In this document: one piece after another, positions 1 through 6,184 of the stretch | Numbering within the stretch: the first letter of the stretch is position 1 | How the letters are laid out: every line of letters begins with the position of its first letter | Source: an uncultured Clostridium sp. | GTDB lineage: Bacteria; Bacillota; Clostridia; Oscillospirales; Acutalibacteraceae | NCBI GenBank assembly: GCA_900547915.1 | Contig: URIN01000057.1 | Location: 1-7,705 of the forward strand | DNA length: 7,705 nucleotides | Direction of reading: 5' to 3' | Translations under genes and position numbers: made by a program | Notes under the pieces: model-generated | Databases searched by the model: none | Told to the model about the DNA's origin: nothing | The model's input: only the letters and a program-made list of their open reading frames with translations

Positions 1-46
1 TACACAAGGCTATTCGTCGGCAGCGTCAGATGTGTATAAGAGACAG
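1..46 (+). other. Nextera i5-side sequencing adapter (artefact)
   Basis: This is not biological sequence. Bases 1-5 (TACAC) match the end of the Illumina P5 arm. Bases 6-13 (AAGGCTAT) sit where the 8-base i5 index belongs and match, from memory, Nextera XT v2 index S520. Bases 14-27 (TCGTCGGCAGCGTC) and 28-46 (AGATGTGTATAAGAGACAG, the 19-bp Tn5 mosaic end) together form the complete 33-base Nextera Read 1 transposon adapter. Genomic sequence begins at 47. Confidence 0.98.
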
Positions 47-48
47 GC

Positions 49-54
49 TATAAT
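49..54 (+). promoter_or_regulatory. Possible -10 box upstream of murA
   Basis: TATAAT lies two bases inside the genomic insert. Its -35 region would fall in the part replaced by the adapter, so the promoter cannot be confirmed. A second, weaker candidate (TATAAA, 77-82) has no convincing -35 partner. Either would give murA an AT-rich untranslated leader of roughly 70-100 bases, in which I see no riboswitch or strong hairpin. Confidence 0.3.
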
Positions 55-143
55 ATGCAAGGTTAATAAAAAAACGTATAAATTTAACTTAAAATCGTTT
101 TAATATATATGATTACGGCAACATTGTTGCTGTTCCGGAATAA

Positions 144-150
144 AGAGGGA
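144..150 (+). promoter_or_regulatory. Ribosome binding site that fixes the murA start at TTG 157
   Basis: AGAGGGA ends six bases before TTG at 157, a good Shine-Dalgarno spacing. The upstream in-frame ATG at 109 follows a plain AT stretch with no such site. It would add 16 residues (starting MITATLLLF) absent from the MurA family, whose members begin with the equivalent of MENFVIKGG. Confidence 0.85.
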
Positions 151-156
151 AAAGAT

Positions 157-1443
157 TTGGAAAATTTCGTAATTAAGGGCGGCAAGGAGCTCTTTGGGGA
201 AGTTAATATCAGCGGCGCAAAAAATGCCGCAGTAGCAATTATTCCCGCCGCCTTGCTTGCAGATGATAAAGTAAAAATAGAGAATATTCCTAATATTTCA
301 GATGTTTCATTAATCATTGAAATACTCAATCAGATGGGTGCTCGTATAAAACTGCTTTCAAGGGATTCAATAGAGATAGATACCCGCACAGTAAAGTGCC
401 AGAGCGTACCATATGAGTTTTCATCAAGATTCAGAGCAAGTTATTATCTTATCGGTGCAATGCTCGGCAGATTCAGAAAAGCGGAAGTAGCACTGCCCGG
501 CGGATGTGATTTCGGCGACAGACCTATAGACCAGCATATCAAAGGCTTTGAAATGCTTGGTGCCGATGTAAATATCGTAAACGGCATGGTGTGTGCAGAG
601 GCTGAAAAGCTTGTGGGCACAAGCATTTATATGGACGTCGTTTCCGTAGGCGCCACAATTAATGTTATGCTTGCGGCAGTTCTTGCAAGAGGTCTTACTG
701 TTATTGAAAACGCGGCGAAAGAACCGCATATAGTTGATCTTGCAAACTTCCTTAACTCTATGGGTGCGGATGTTCGCGGAGCAGGTACAGATGTTATCAA
801 GATCCGCGGCGTTGAAAAAATGCACGGCTGCACATATTCTATTATTCCCGATCAGATCGAGGCAGGCACATATATGGTTGCTGCTGCCGCGTGCGGCGGA
901 GATGTGCTTGTAAAGAATGTTATACCGAAGCACCTTGAGTCTATAAGCGCAAAGCTTGAAGAAGCGGGCGCTGAAATTATTGAGTATGATGACGCTGTTC
1001 GTGTAACACGTTTTAAACCACTTACAAAATGCAACGTTAAAACTATGCCTCACCCGGGCTTCCCGACTGATATGCAGCCTCAGATGGCGGTTTTGCTCTC
1101 AGTTTCAAAAGGAACATCTATTCTTTCAGAATCTGTTTGGGATAACAGATTTCAGTATGTCGGCCAGCTTCTCAGAATGGGCGCAAATATCCAGGTTGAC
1201 GGCAAGATTGCGGTGATAGAGGGTGTTGACCACCTTACTGGCGTTAAGGTAAAAGCAACTGATTTGCGCGCAGGAGCGGCAATGGTAATTGCCGGTCTTA
1301 TTGCACAGGGCGAAACGGTTGTGGAAAAGATTCAATATGTTGACAGAGGCTATGAAAATATAGTTGAAAAGCTTACAAAGCTCGGCGCAGATATTAAGAG
1401 AGTGCGCGAGGACGTGGGCAGCAGCGTGGCGAACGCCGGTTAA
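157..1443 (+). CDS. murA: UDP-N-acetylglucosamine 1-carboxyvinyltransferase (MurA)
   Basis: MurA transfers enolpyruvate from PEP to the 3'-OH of UDP-GlcNAc, the first committed cytoplasmic step of peptidoglycan synthesis. From the TTG start the protein has 428 residues, close to the usual 418-435. Numbering matches E. coli almost exactly: K22-N23 in SGAKNA, catalytic Cys117 in [10 protein letters not shown] (E. coli Cys115), Asp305 in FPTDMQ and Arg397 in VDRGYE. The loop Cys is retained, so the enzyme is predicted to be fosfomycin-sensitive rather than of the Cys-to-Asp resistant type. The two inside-out alpha/beta domains appear complete. The gene seems to be a single transcription unit, with a leader upstream and an intrinsic terminator 13 bases after the stop. 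Many Firmicutes carry two copies (murAA/murAB), and I cannot tell which this is. Confidence 0.97.
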   Translation: MENFVIKGGKELFGEVNISGAKNAAVAIIPAALLADDKVKIENIPNISDVSLIIEILNQMGARIKLLSRDSIEIDTRTVKCQSVPYEFSSRFRASYYLIGAMLGRFRKAEVALPGGCDFGDRPIDQHIKGFEMLGADVNIVNGMVCAEAEKLVGTSIYMDVVSVGATINVMLAAVLARGLTVIENAAKEPHIVDLANFLNSMGADVRGAGTDVIKIRGVEKMHGCTYSIIPDQIEAGTYMVAAAACGGDVLVKNVIPKHLESISAKLEEAGAEIIEYDDAVRVTRFKPLTKCNVKTMPHPGFPTDMQPQMAVLLSVSKGTSILSESVWDNRFQYVGQLLRMGANIQVDGKIAVIEGVDHLTGVKVKATDLRAGAAMVIAGLIAQGETVVEKIQYVDRGYENIVEKLTKLGADIKRVREDVGSSVANAG

Positions 1444-1455
1444 TAATAAAGATGC

Positions 1456-1479
1456 AGGGGCGAATTTTCGCCCCTTTTT
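1456..1479 (+). terminator. Intrinsic terminator of murA
   Basis: GGGGCGA (1457-1463) pairs with TCGCCCC (1468-1474) around an ATTT loop. A1456-T1475 extends the stem, and a T5 run (1475-1479) follows. It separates murA from walJ, although no strong promoter is visible in the remaining 44 bases before walJ, so some read-through is possible. Confidence 0.9.
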
Positions 1480-1523
1480 AAATACGTGTTTTTATAAATT
1501 TTATTTTTCAGGAAGAACATTTT

Positions 1524-2312
1524 ATGTCAAAGGTATGTCAGCTCTTTTCGGGCAGCAGCGGAAATTCAATATACATAGGCGGCAGAAACGGCGGTATTCT
1601 GGTTGATATAGGTGTGTCCGCAAAAAGGTGTGCGGCGGCGCTCAGAAATATCGGCGTTGACCCGGACAGTATCAAAGCTGTGCTCGTAACACATGAGCAC
1701 AAAGACCATGTTGCAGGAGTACGTGTTTTCGCTTCACGACATAAAGTTCCGATATTTGCTACACCTGCAACTCTTGAGGAACTTATGTTCAGCGGAATAG
1801 CAAATAATACAGTAAAATCGTATGAGATAAATTCTGTTCTTGACCTCGGTGATATGTATGTGTCAGCGTTTCATAATTCGCATGACGCCGCAGACTGCGT
1901 AGGATACAGAGTTGAGCTTTCAGACGGCCGCACGGTTTCCGTGTGCACTGATACGGGTTATGTTACCGATGACGCAAAAAAAGCTGTTTCAGGCTCAGAT
2001 CTTGTTTTTCTTGAATCAAATCACGAGATCTCTATGCTGCAGAACGGCGCATATCCGTATCCGTTAAAGCAGCGTATCCTTTCGGATAAAGGTCACCTTT
2101 CAAACACCGCGGCTGATATGTTTGCCAAAGAACTTATAGAAAACGGCACAACACGTTTTGTGCTATCACATTTGAGCCGTGAAAACAATTTGCCTGAAAT
2201 TGCCCGCGTTTCTGCGGTGTCGGCACTTGGTGAACTCGGCGCTAAGGACGGAGAAGATTACCGCCTGTATGTTTCAAAACCTGAAAATGACGGAGGCCTG
2301 ATCGTCCTGTGA
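1524..2312 (+). CDS. walJ: MBL-fold metallohydrolase, WalJ/YycJ (VicX) family
   Basis: This is a 262-residue cytoplasmic protein of the metallo-beta-lactamase fold. The N-terminal SGSSGNS and VDIGVS segments are typical of the YycJ family. The metal-binding signature THEHKDH supplies His57, His59, Asp61 and His62. Further ligand candidates are His in AFHNSHD, Asp in CTDTGY, and His in GHLSN or LSHLSREN. Family members resemble 5'-3' nucleases of the RNase J/Z group. In other Firmicutes they are linked to the WalRK (VicRK) cell-wall system and proposed to act in DNA maintenance, but the physiological substrate is unsettled. AGGAAG (1510-1515) precedes the ATG. The 3' end overlaps rlmH by four bases, so the two are probably cotranscribed. 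The walRK, yycHI and htrA genes found around walJ in Bacillus are absent here. Confidence 0.92.
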   Translation: MSKVCQLFSGSSGNSIYIGGRNGGILVDIGVSAKRCAAALRNIGVDPDSIKAVLVTHEHKDHVAGVRVFASRHKVPIFATPATLEELMFSGIANNTVKSYEINSVLDLGDMYVSAFHNSHDAADCVGYRVELSDGRTVSVCTDTGYVTDDAKKAVSGSDLVFLESNHEISMLQNGAYPYPLKQRILSDKGHLSNTAADMFAKELIENGTTRFVLSHLSRENNLPEIARVSAVSALGELGAKDGEDYRLYVSKPENDGGLIVL

Positions 2313-2788
2313 TAAATATAAGTATTATATGCGTTGGTAAACTTAAAGAGCAGTTTCTCAGAGACGGCTGTTCAGAATACCTGAAAAGGCTTTCACCTTA
2401 CGCAAAAACTCAGATAATCGAAGTCGCTGAGGAAAGAGCATCTGATAATCCGTCTGCCGCTGAAATTCAGAGCATAATTGAAAAAGAAGGCGCGCGAATT
2501 ATTGATAAAATTCCTAAAGGGGTTGCTGTAATTCCGCTTTGCATTGAAGGCAGGGAGTTTTCTTCACCTGAATTTGCCTCTGAGATTGAAAAAATAAGCC
2601 TTGTCAATTCCAAGATAGCATTTGTTATAGGCGGTTCGTTTGGGCTTGCTGACAAGGTTAAGTCACTCGGTAAAATTAAGCTTTCTTTCGGCAAAATAAC
2701 TCTGCCGCATCAGCTTGCACGCCTTGTGCTCACAGAGCAGATCTACCGTGCTTTTTCAATAATCAATAATTCAAGGTATCATAAATGA
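2309..2788 (+). CDS. rlmH: 23S rRNA (pseudouridine(1915)-N3)-methyltransferase RlmH
   Basis: RlmH uses S-adenosylmethionine to methylate N3 of pseudouridine 1915 in helix 69 of 23S rRNA on the assembled ribosome. The 159-residue length equals that of the staphylococcal protein (OrfX). It is a SPOUT-class knotted methyltransferase. Visible family marks are VGKLKEQF near the N-terminus, the SAM-site segment FVIGGSFGL, SFGKITLPHQLARLVL, and the C-terminal EQIYRAFSIIN...YHK with the conserved terminal Tyr-His. The start is GTG, whose last two bases lie in the TGA stop of walJ (GTGA overlap). GGAGG at 2292-2296 lies 12 bases upstream, so translational coupling with walJ is likely. The gene ends in a 16-bp palindrome and a terminator. 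Confidence 0.97.
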   Translation: MINISIICVGKLKEQFLRDGCSEYLKRLSPYAKTQIIEVAEERASDNPSAAEIQSIIEKEGARIIDKIPKGVAVIPLCIEGREFSSPEFASEIEKISLVNSKIAFVIGGSFGLADKVKSLGKIKLSFGKITLPHQLARLVLTEQIYRAFSIINNSRYHK

Positions 2789-2791
2789 TAC
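2776..2791. repeat. Palindrome across the rlmH stop, SCC attB-like
   Basis: GTATCAT (2776-2782) and ATGATAC (2785-2791) form a perfect 7-bp inverted repeat around AA, spanning the last codons and stop of rlmH. The surrounding TATCATAAATGATACGG closely resembles, from memory, the staphylococcal SCC integration core at the same place in orfX/rlmH (TATCATAAATGATGCGG). Part of the likeness comes from the conserved Tyr-His-Lys-stop codons. No second copy or integrated element is seen downstream. Confidence 0.5.
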
Positions 2792-2799
2792 GGTATTAT

Positions 2800-2829
2800 A
2801 AAAAGGAATGGCTTATGCTGTTCCTTTTT
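2800..2829 (+). terminator. Intrinsic terminator of walJ-rlmH
   Basis: AAAAAGGAA (2800-2808) pairs with TTCCTTTTT (2821-2829). An inner TGGC/GCTG pairing with two wobbles closes a TTAT loop. The A-run opposite the T-run means it could also stop transcription coming from the other strand. Confidence 0.8.
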
Positions 2830-2895
2830 CCGTTTTATATAGTTTTTGTTCCGATTTTTGCATTGCTTTTATTTTTTTAGATGATAAAATTATTT

Positions 2896-2901
2896 TATAA
2901 T
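2896..2901 (+). promoter_or_regulatory. Possible -10 box for the structured intergenic element
   Basis: TATAAT lies in an AT-rich stretch and would start transcription near 2908, just before the first hairpin of the folded element. No convincing TTGACA-like box sits 16-18 bases upstream, only a T-run at 2872-2878. In DNA this AT-rich such a hexamer may occur by chance. Confidence 0.3.
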
Positions 2902-2907
2902 TAAATC

Positions 2908-3008
2908 AAGATTTTCCGCTTGTTATAAGCGGTGATCCCGCGCTTGAAGCGGCACAGCGTTCACCCATTGCGCTGTTGCCGGAGAGGGGTTTCAGGCGCG
3001 GCTTTTTT
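2908..3008 (+). ncRNA. Candidate structured small RNA or compound terminator
   Basis: There is no protein-coding signal here. Hairpin 1 is CCGCTT (2916-2921) with AAGCGG (2927-2932). It is followed by an 11-bp stem, 2938-2948 with 2991-3001 (one G-T wobble). Nested inside is a second stem, GGCA-CAGCG (2951-2959) with CGCTG-T-TGCC (2971-2980), topped by a loop containing TCACC (2961-2965). TCACC can pair with GGTGA (2931-2935), or the adjacent ACCC with GGGT (2987-2990), so a pseudoknot is possible. A T6 run (3003-3008) follows directly. Bases 2937-3002 are about 68% GC, against about 19% for 2830-2915. I do not recognise it as SRP RNA, 6S, tmRNA, RNase P or a known riboswitch. Because the large stem and T-run could equally be a back-up terminator for rlmH transcripts, an independent RNA is only a candidate. 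Confidence 0.4.
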
Positions 3009-3024
3009 ATTTCATTTTTAAAAT

Positions 3025-3063
3025 AAAAAGTTCCGAACTGACGCAAGCAGACGGAACTTTTTT
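3025..3063 (-). terminator. Bidirectional terminator at the end of the glycosidase operon
   Basis: AAAAAGTTCCG (3025-3035) and CGGAACTTTTT (3052-3062) form an 11-bp stem with a 16-base loop. On the - strand it begins a few bases after the GH39 stop codon and is followed by further T residues. On the + strand the T6 run (3058-3063) makes it functional for rightward transcripts too. Confidence 0.9.
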
Positions 3064-3068
3064 GTTTT

Positions 3069-4529
3069 TTATTCAGCTATTATGTAAACTATTTCATTAG
3101 GAGAAAGTGTTATATTTCCGTTAAATGAAAATTCTTTTAAATCAGATGATTTTATAAGTTCTTCTGTTTGCTCAACCGAAGGATTTTCGGGTGCGCCCAA
3201 AGCAATCCAGTTGTGCAGTGCGCTTCCTTCTTTATTTGAAAGCCTGTATGATGTGATGTCTTTTGCGTTTTGAATATCAAGATCTATATTCAGCACCTTT
3301 TCTTCAAAAACATCATCACGCTCTAAAAGTGAAAGTTTGCTTCTGTCACCGCTGGCAAAATCATCTTTGTAGTAGCAATAATTGTAGAGCAAAATGTGAA
3401 GCTTACCGTCATTTTTGGTGACGAACGAGTTTTCATCTAAATAAATAAGCTCATTTCCCATTTGCGATAAAATTTTATAGGCGTAGTAGGACGGCTTCTT
3501 GATGCCGATAGAATTTATCAATCCAAAACCACCGTGAAACTGACTTTCACCTGGTCCGTTTTCCTCAAAAATATCGGTGAAAGTCCAAAAGCCCAGACTG
3601 TCCGCTTTGCCTATGTTTTTAGTAAGATTATATAACAGGAATGCGGCGGTAAACATAGTGTCGTGAATCAGATCTCTCGGACTTGGTGATGAATTAAATT
3701 CGGTCAGGTGAATCTGAGCGTCAGGGTAAGGTGAGTTGTCTACTGTTTTCCTTATTTCATCAAGATGCTTTACGGTGCATTCTTTATCCATATATCCCAT
3801 ACGTTCATTGCCGTTTGTATCAAGCGGCCAGTATGTGGGATAGGGGTGCGCTGAAATAAAATCAACAGGCAGTTCGTTTTCTGAGCAGTATTTTATAAAT
3901 TCTTTTACATAATTTAGATCATCTCTGAAATCGGCGCCGCTTGATGACGGACCGCCTACAGAAAGTCTTTTGTCTACACCCTTTATCGCCAACACCGAAT
4001 ATTTATAAAGCTTAAAATATTCTTCCATTGTGCCCGTCCAGAAACTGCTTAGGTTCGGCTCGTTCCAGACTTCCCATTTCCAGTCAAGAACATAGTCAAT
4101 GCCGTATCTTTCTATGCAATGCTTCGCAGTGGACTCAACGAGCTTTGCCCATTTGTCATAATCTGTCGGCGGGCAGGCGTTACCCCTCCACCAGAAAAGT
4201 GTGTGCGGCACGGTGGATATTGCTTCAGGCATAAAGGAAAGTTCAAATATAGGCTTTAAACCTACCTCTTTTAAAAAATCAAATAACTTGTCAAAGTATT
4301 GCCAGAAAAATTTTGGCTCTCCGTTTTCGTCCTCGCTGTAAACCGCCATTTCATCATTGAATATACCGTGAAAACGAATATATTCAAACCCTATTTCTTC
4401 CTGCACGGTTTTCAGCTGCTTCTGCCAGTCGGCACGCAGTCCCTCATATGCCCTGCCGGCGCATATACATTTAAGATAATACGGCTCAAAATGTGTGCCG
4501 CTTGCGTTTTTATCAAAGCTATATTTCAT
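3069..4529 (-). CDS. Glycoside hydrolase family 39 (beta-xylosidase-like)
   Basis: This 486-residue (beta/alpha)8-barrel retaining glycosidase is near the roughly 500 residues of bacterial GH39 beta-xylosidases such as Geobacillus XynB. Family signatures are LRADWQKQL and YIRFHG near the N-terminus, WWRGN, WEVWNEPNL with acid/base Glu157, HPYPTYWP, HLTEFNSS with nucleophile Glu277, and FWTFTDIFEENG. A short C-terminal beta domain ends in LSPNEIVYIIAE. No signal peptide or membrane segment is visible, so it probably acts inside the cell on imported oligosaccharides. Beta-1,4-xyloside cleavage is the default guess, but GH39 also contains iduronidases and arabinose-releasing enzymes, so the substrate is uncertain. 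It starts 23 bases after the fucosidase stop, with GGAGAGTGGA upstream of the ATG, and is the second gene of that operon. Confidence 0.92.
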   Translation of the reverse strand: MKYSFDKNASGTHFEPYYLKCICAGRAYEGLRADWQKQLKTVQEEIGFEYIRFHGIFNDEMAVYSEDENGEPKFFWQYFDKLFDFLKEVGLKPIFELSFMPEAISTVPHTLFWWRGNACPPTDYDKWAKLVESTAKHCIERYGIDYVLDWKWEVWNEPNLSSFWTGTMEEYFKLYKYSVLAIKGVDKRLSVGGPSSSGADFRDDLNYVKEFIKYCSENELPVDFISAHPYPTYWPLDTNGNERMGYMDKECTVKHLDEIRKTVDNSPYPDAQIHLTEFNSSPSPRDLIHDTMFTAAFLLYNLTKNIGKADSLGFWTFTDIFEENGPGESQFHGGFGLINSIGIKKPSYYAYKILSQMGNELIYLDENSFVTKNDGKLHILLYNYCYYKDDFASGDRSKLSLLERDDVFEEKVLNIDLDIQNAKDITSYRLSNKEGSALHNWIALGAPENPSVEQTEELIKSSDLKEFSFNGNITLSPNEIVYIIAE

Positions 4530-4552
4530 AAAAATCCACTCTCCGAAACTTA

Positions 4553-6031
4553 TCAGTCTATATTTATTTTGAAACAGATTGGTTTGTCACTCGTGAAGTT
4601 TTTGTTTGCTTTTATGATAAGAGCATTTTCATTTCTTTCGTATTCAAGTTTTTCGTTTGTAGACAGCAATGTTATATTATCTGTAAGAAAGTCGTGCTCA
4701 GGGTGCTTTCTCAGCGCTTTTATCACAGCATCGTTTCCGTTAGGACGCATTTGAAACGCATAGATATATCCGTTTTTATATGTAAATCTAAAATCGCCCG
4801 GCGTAAATTTCTTCTCTTCGTTATCCTTGAAGAAACCGTCCTCGTTGTTCACACTTCCTTCTCCGAATGTTTTCCAGAAAGTCGTGGAATATATACCGTC
4901 ACCGTTAAGCTTCATCCATTCACCGATTTCTTTTAAAACTGCGCTTTCCTCATCGGTCAGTGTGCCGTCAGGCTTTGGTCCAACATTCAGCAGCATCATT
5001 CCGTTTTTGCTTACGATGTCAATAAGGTCACATATTATCTGCCTTGCGGTTTTATATTCGTTGTCCTTCCTGTATCCCCAGGAATACTTGCCGATGGCGG
5101 TGTCTGTTTGCCACGGTACGGGTGAGATGTCAGTCAGCGCACCGCGTTCAACATCAAAAGTGGCAACGGTAGGCGGAAAAGCTTCATGTTTGTAGTTTAT
5201 GGTAACTTCCTCTCCCCATTCGTCAGCACGGTTGTAGTAGTAAGCAGCAAGCTTTTTTAGATAAGGCTTGAAAGCGTGGTTGTGTATCCACCAGTCAAAA
5301 TAAAGAATTTTTGGGTGATAATTGTCTATCAGTTCACAAGTTCTCACAAGCCAGTCCTCAAGCCATTCTCTGTCAGGCCCTGTGGAATATGTGTCTGCGG
5401 TGGTTTTGTTCATCTGTTCGCCGTCAAATTCACTGCTGTAAACAGCGGGGCCGTAGAAGTCGGAATACTCTTCATCGTTTACATCGCTGTCAAAAGTTCT
5501 GCCCATATTCATAAAGAAATAATGTTCCGCTCTGTGCGTGGAGGCGCAGAATGTCAGTCCTTGTTTTTCACAGGCGCTTTTTATTTCGCCAGCAACATCT
5601 CTGCGCGGGCCCATATTGGCGCTGTTCCACCGGTTAAACTCCGTTTTGTACATCGCAAATCCGTCATGGTGCTCGCAAACGGGCATTACAAATTTTGCGC
5701 CGCAGTCTTTAAAAATGGATACCCATTTATCGGCGTCAAAATTTTCTCCCCGGAACATCTTTATGAAATCTTTATATCCGAAATTTTTTTGATTTCCGTA
5801 TGTTTTTACGTGATATTCAAAATCACGGTCATTTTTGTCATACATATTACGGGAATACCATTCGTTTCCGAACGCAGGAACGCTGTAAATTCCCCAGTGT
5901 ATGAAAATTCCGAATTTATCTCGGTAATACCATTTCGGAACGCTGTGCCCGGAAAGTGACTGCCAGTCCGCTTTGTATTTTCCGTTCTTTATTACATCGT
6001 CAATTTTCTGCAGATATTCCTTTGTAGTCAT
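4553..6031 (-). CDS. Glycoside hydrolase family 29 alpha-L-fucosidase
   Basis: The enzyme is predicted to hydrolyse terminal alpha-L-fucose from glycans with retention of configuration. It has 492 residues from the ATG at 6031. The GH29 catalytic barrel shows KFGIFIHWGIYSVP (residues 39-52), CEHHDGF (119-125), NRWNS, and LYFDWW with Asp246 as the probable nucleophile. LLNVGPKPDGTL comes later, followed by a C-terminal beta-sandwich region. The acid/base residue varies in GH29; Glu295 in DVERG is a candidate, but I cannot assign it firmly. There is no signal peptide, so the enzyme is probably cytoplasmic. A GTG three codons upstream (6040) is in frame, but it is part of the Shine-Dalgarno AGGTGA, so ATG 6031 is preferred. 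It is first in a two-gene operon with the GH39 gene. No fucose isomerase, kinase, transporter or regulator is in the window. Confidence 0.93.
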   Translation of the reverse strand: MTTKEYLQKIDDVIKNGKYKADWQSLSGHSVPKWYYRDKFGIFIHWGIYSVPAFGNEWYSRNMYDKNDRDFEYHVKTYGNQKNFGYKDFIKMFRGENFDADKWVSIFKDCGAKFVMPVCEHHDGFAMYKTEFNRWNSANMGPRRDVAGEIKSACEKQGLTFCASTHRAEHYFFMNMGRTFDSDVNDEEYSDFYGPAVYSSEFDGEQMNKTTADTYSTGPDREWLEDWLVRTCELIDNYHPKILYFDWWIHNHAFKPYLKKLAAYYYNRADEWGEEVTINYKHEAFPPTVATFDVERGALTDISPVPWQTDTAIGKYSWGYRKDNEYKTARQIICDLIDIVSKNGMMLLNVGPKPDGTLTDEESAVLKEIGEWMKLNGDGIYSTTFWKTFGEGSVNNEDGFFKDNEEKKFTPGDFRFTYKNGYIYAFQMRPNGNDAVIKALRKHPEHDFLTDNITLLSTNEKLEYERNENALIIKANKNFTSDKPICFKINID

Positions 6032-6036
6032 AAGTA

Positions 6037-6042
6037 TCACCT
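6037..6042 (-). promoter_or_regulatory. Ribosome binding site deciding the fucosidase start
   Basis: Reading the - strand, AGGTGA is followed by five bases and then ATG (6031). The alternative in-frame GTG lies inside this site and has no site of its own at the right distance. Confidence 0.8.
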
Positions 6043-6056
6043 GTAAATATTATCTT

Positions 6057-6062
6057 ATTATA
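6057..6062 (-). promoter_or_regulatory. -10 box of the fucosidase-GH39 operon
   Basis: On the - strand this is a perfect TATAAT about 26 bases before the fucosidase ATG, giving a start near 6050 and a short leader that just contains the ribosome binding site. The hexamer 17 bases further upstream (CAAAGC) is a poor -35, which suggests weak basal or activator-dependent expression. Confidence 0.6.
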
Positions 6063-6091
6063 CACATGAAGTTTGAATGGCTTTGTTTTTT

Positions 6092-6109
6092 ATGCAAAAG
6101 CTTTAGCAT
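6092..6109. promoter_or_regulatory. 18-bp imperfect palindrome, candidate operator
   Basis: ATGCAAAAGCTTTAGCAT matches its own reverse complement at 16 of 18 positions. It sits about 42-59 bases upstream of the inferred transcription start of the glycosidase operon, a position suited to an activator. The regulator is not in the window and its family cannot be told from the site. Confidence 0.4.
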
Positions 6110-6124
6110 TTGTAAACGCTGATA
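6110..6124. promoter_or_regulatory. cre-like (catabolite repression) site
   Basis: The 15 bases starting TTGTAAACGCTGA fit the Firmicutes cre consensus WTGNAANCGNWNNCW except for one base, T at 6123 where C is expected. The site lies directly beside the palindrome, upstream of a sugar-hydrolase operon, the kind of target CcpA controls. One-mismatch matches to this loose consensus are common, so this is suggestive only. Confidence 0.35.
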
Positions 6125-6127
6125 ATC

Positions 6128-6156
6128 AAAAAAGGCGGCGCACAGCACCGCCTTTT
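6128..6156 (-). terminator. Intrinsic terminator of the PurF-like gene
   Basis: AAAAGGCGG (6130-6138) pairs with CCGCCTTTT (6148-6156) around a 9-base loop. Read on the - strand, the stem ends in a T6 run. It lies about 30 bases after the PurF-like stop and isolates that gene from the glycosidase operon. The run of T after 6152 would also allow some + strand termination. Confidence 0.9.
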
Positions 6157-6184
6157 GTTTCGGCATTTATTTTCTTGCAAAATT

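Noticed and set aside
505..507. Possible intrinsic fosfomycin resistance of MurA through Cys-to-Asp substitution.
   Set aside because: The codon is TGT (Cys), so the sensitive form is encoded.
424..1053. A 209-codon open frame on the - strand within murA.
   Set aside because: It is the antisense shadow of murA, Cys- and His-rich with no family resemblance and no ribosome binding site, while the + strand encodes a complete conserved enzyme.
2958..2966. A CGTTCACCC string reminiscent of the start of glutamine (glnA) riboswitches.
   Set aside because: The other conserved part (a GGAAGUAG-like segment followed by GAACG closing the first stem) is missing, and no nitrogen gene follows on the + strand.
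2908..3008. SRP (4.5S) RNA as an identity for the folded intergenic element.
   Set aside because: The universally conserved GGAAGCAGCC-type apical segment of SRP RNA is absent.
2789..3068. An integrated SCC-like island after rlmH.
   Set aside because: Only terminators and a short non-coding region lie between rlmH and the convergent GH39 gene. There is no recombinase gene and no second copy of the attachment core.
5276..5959. A 227-codon open frame on the + strand within the fucosidase gene.
   Set aside because: It is the antisense shadow of a conserved GH29 enzyme. The product has no recognisable domain and the region contains all expected GH29 motifs on the other strand.
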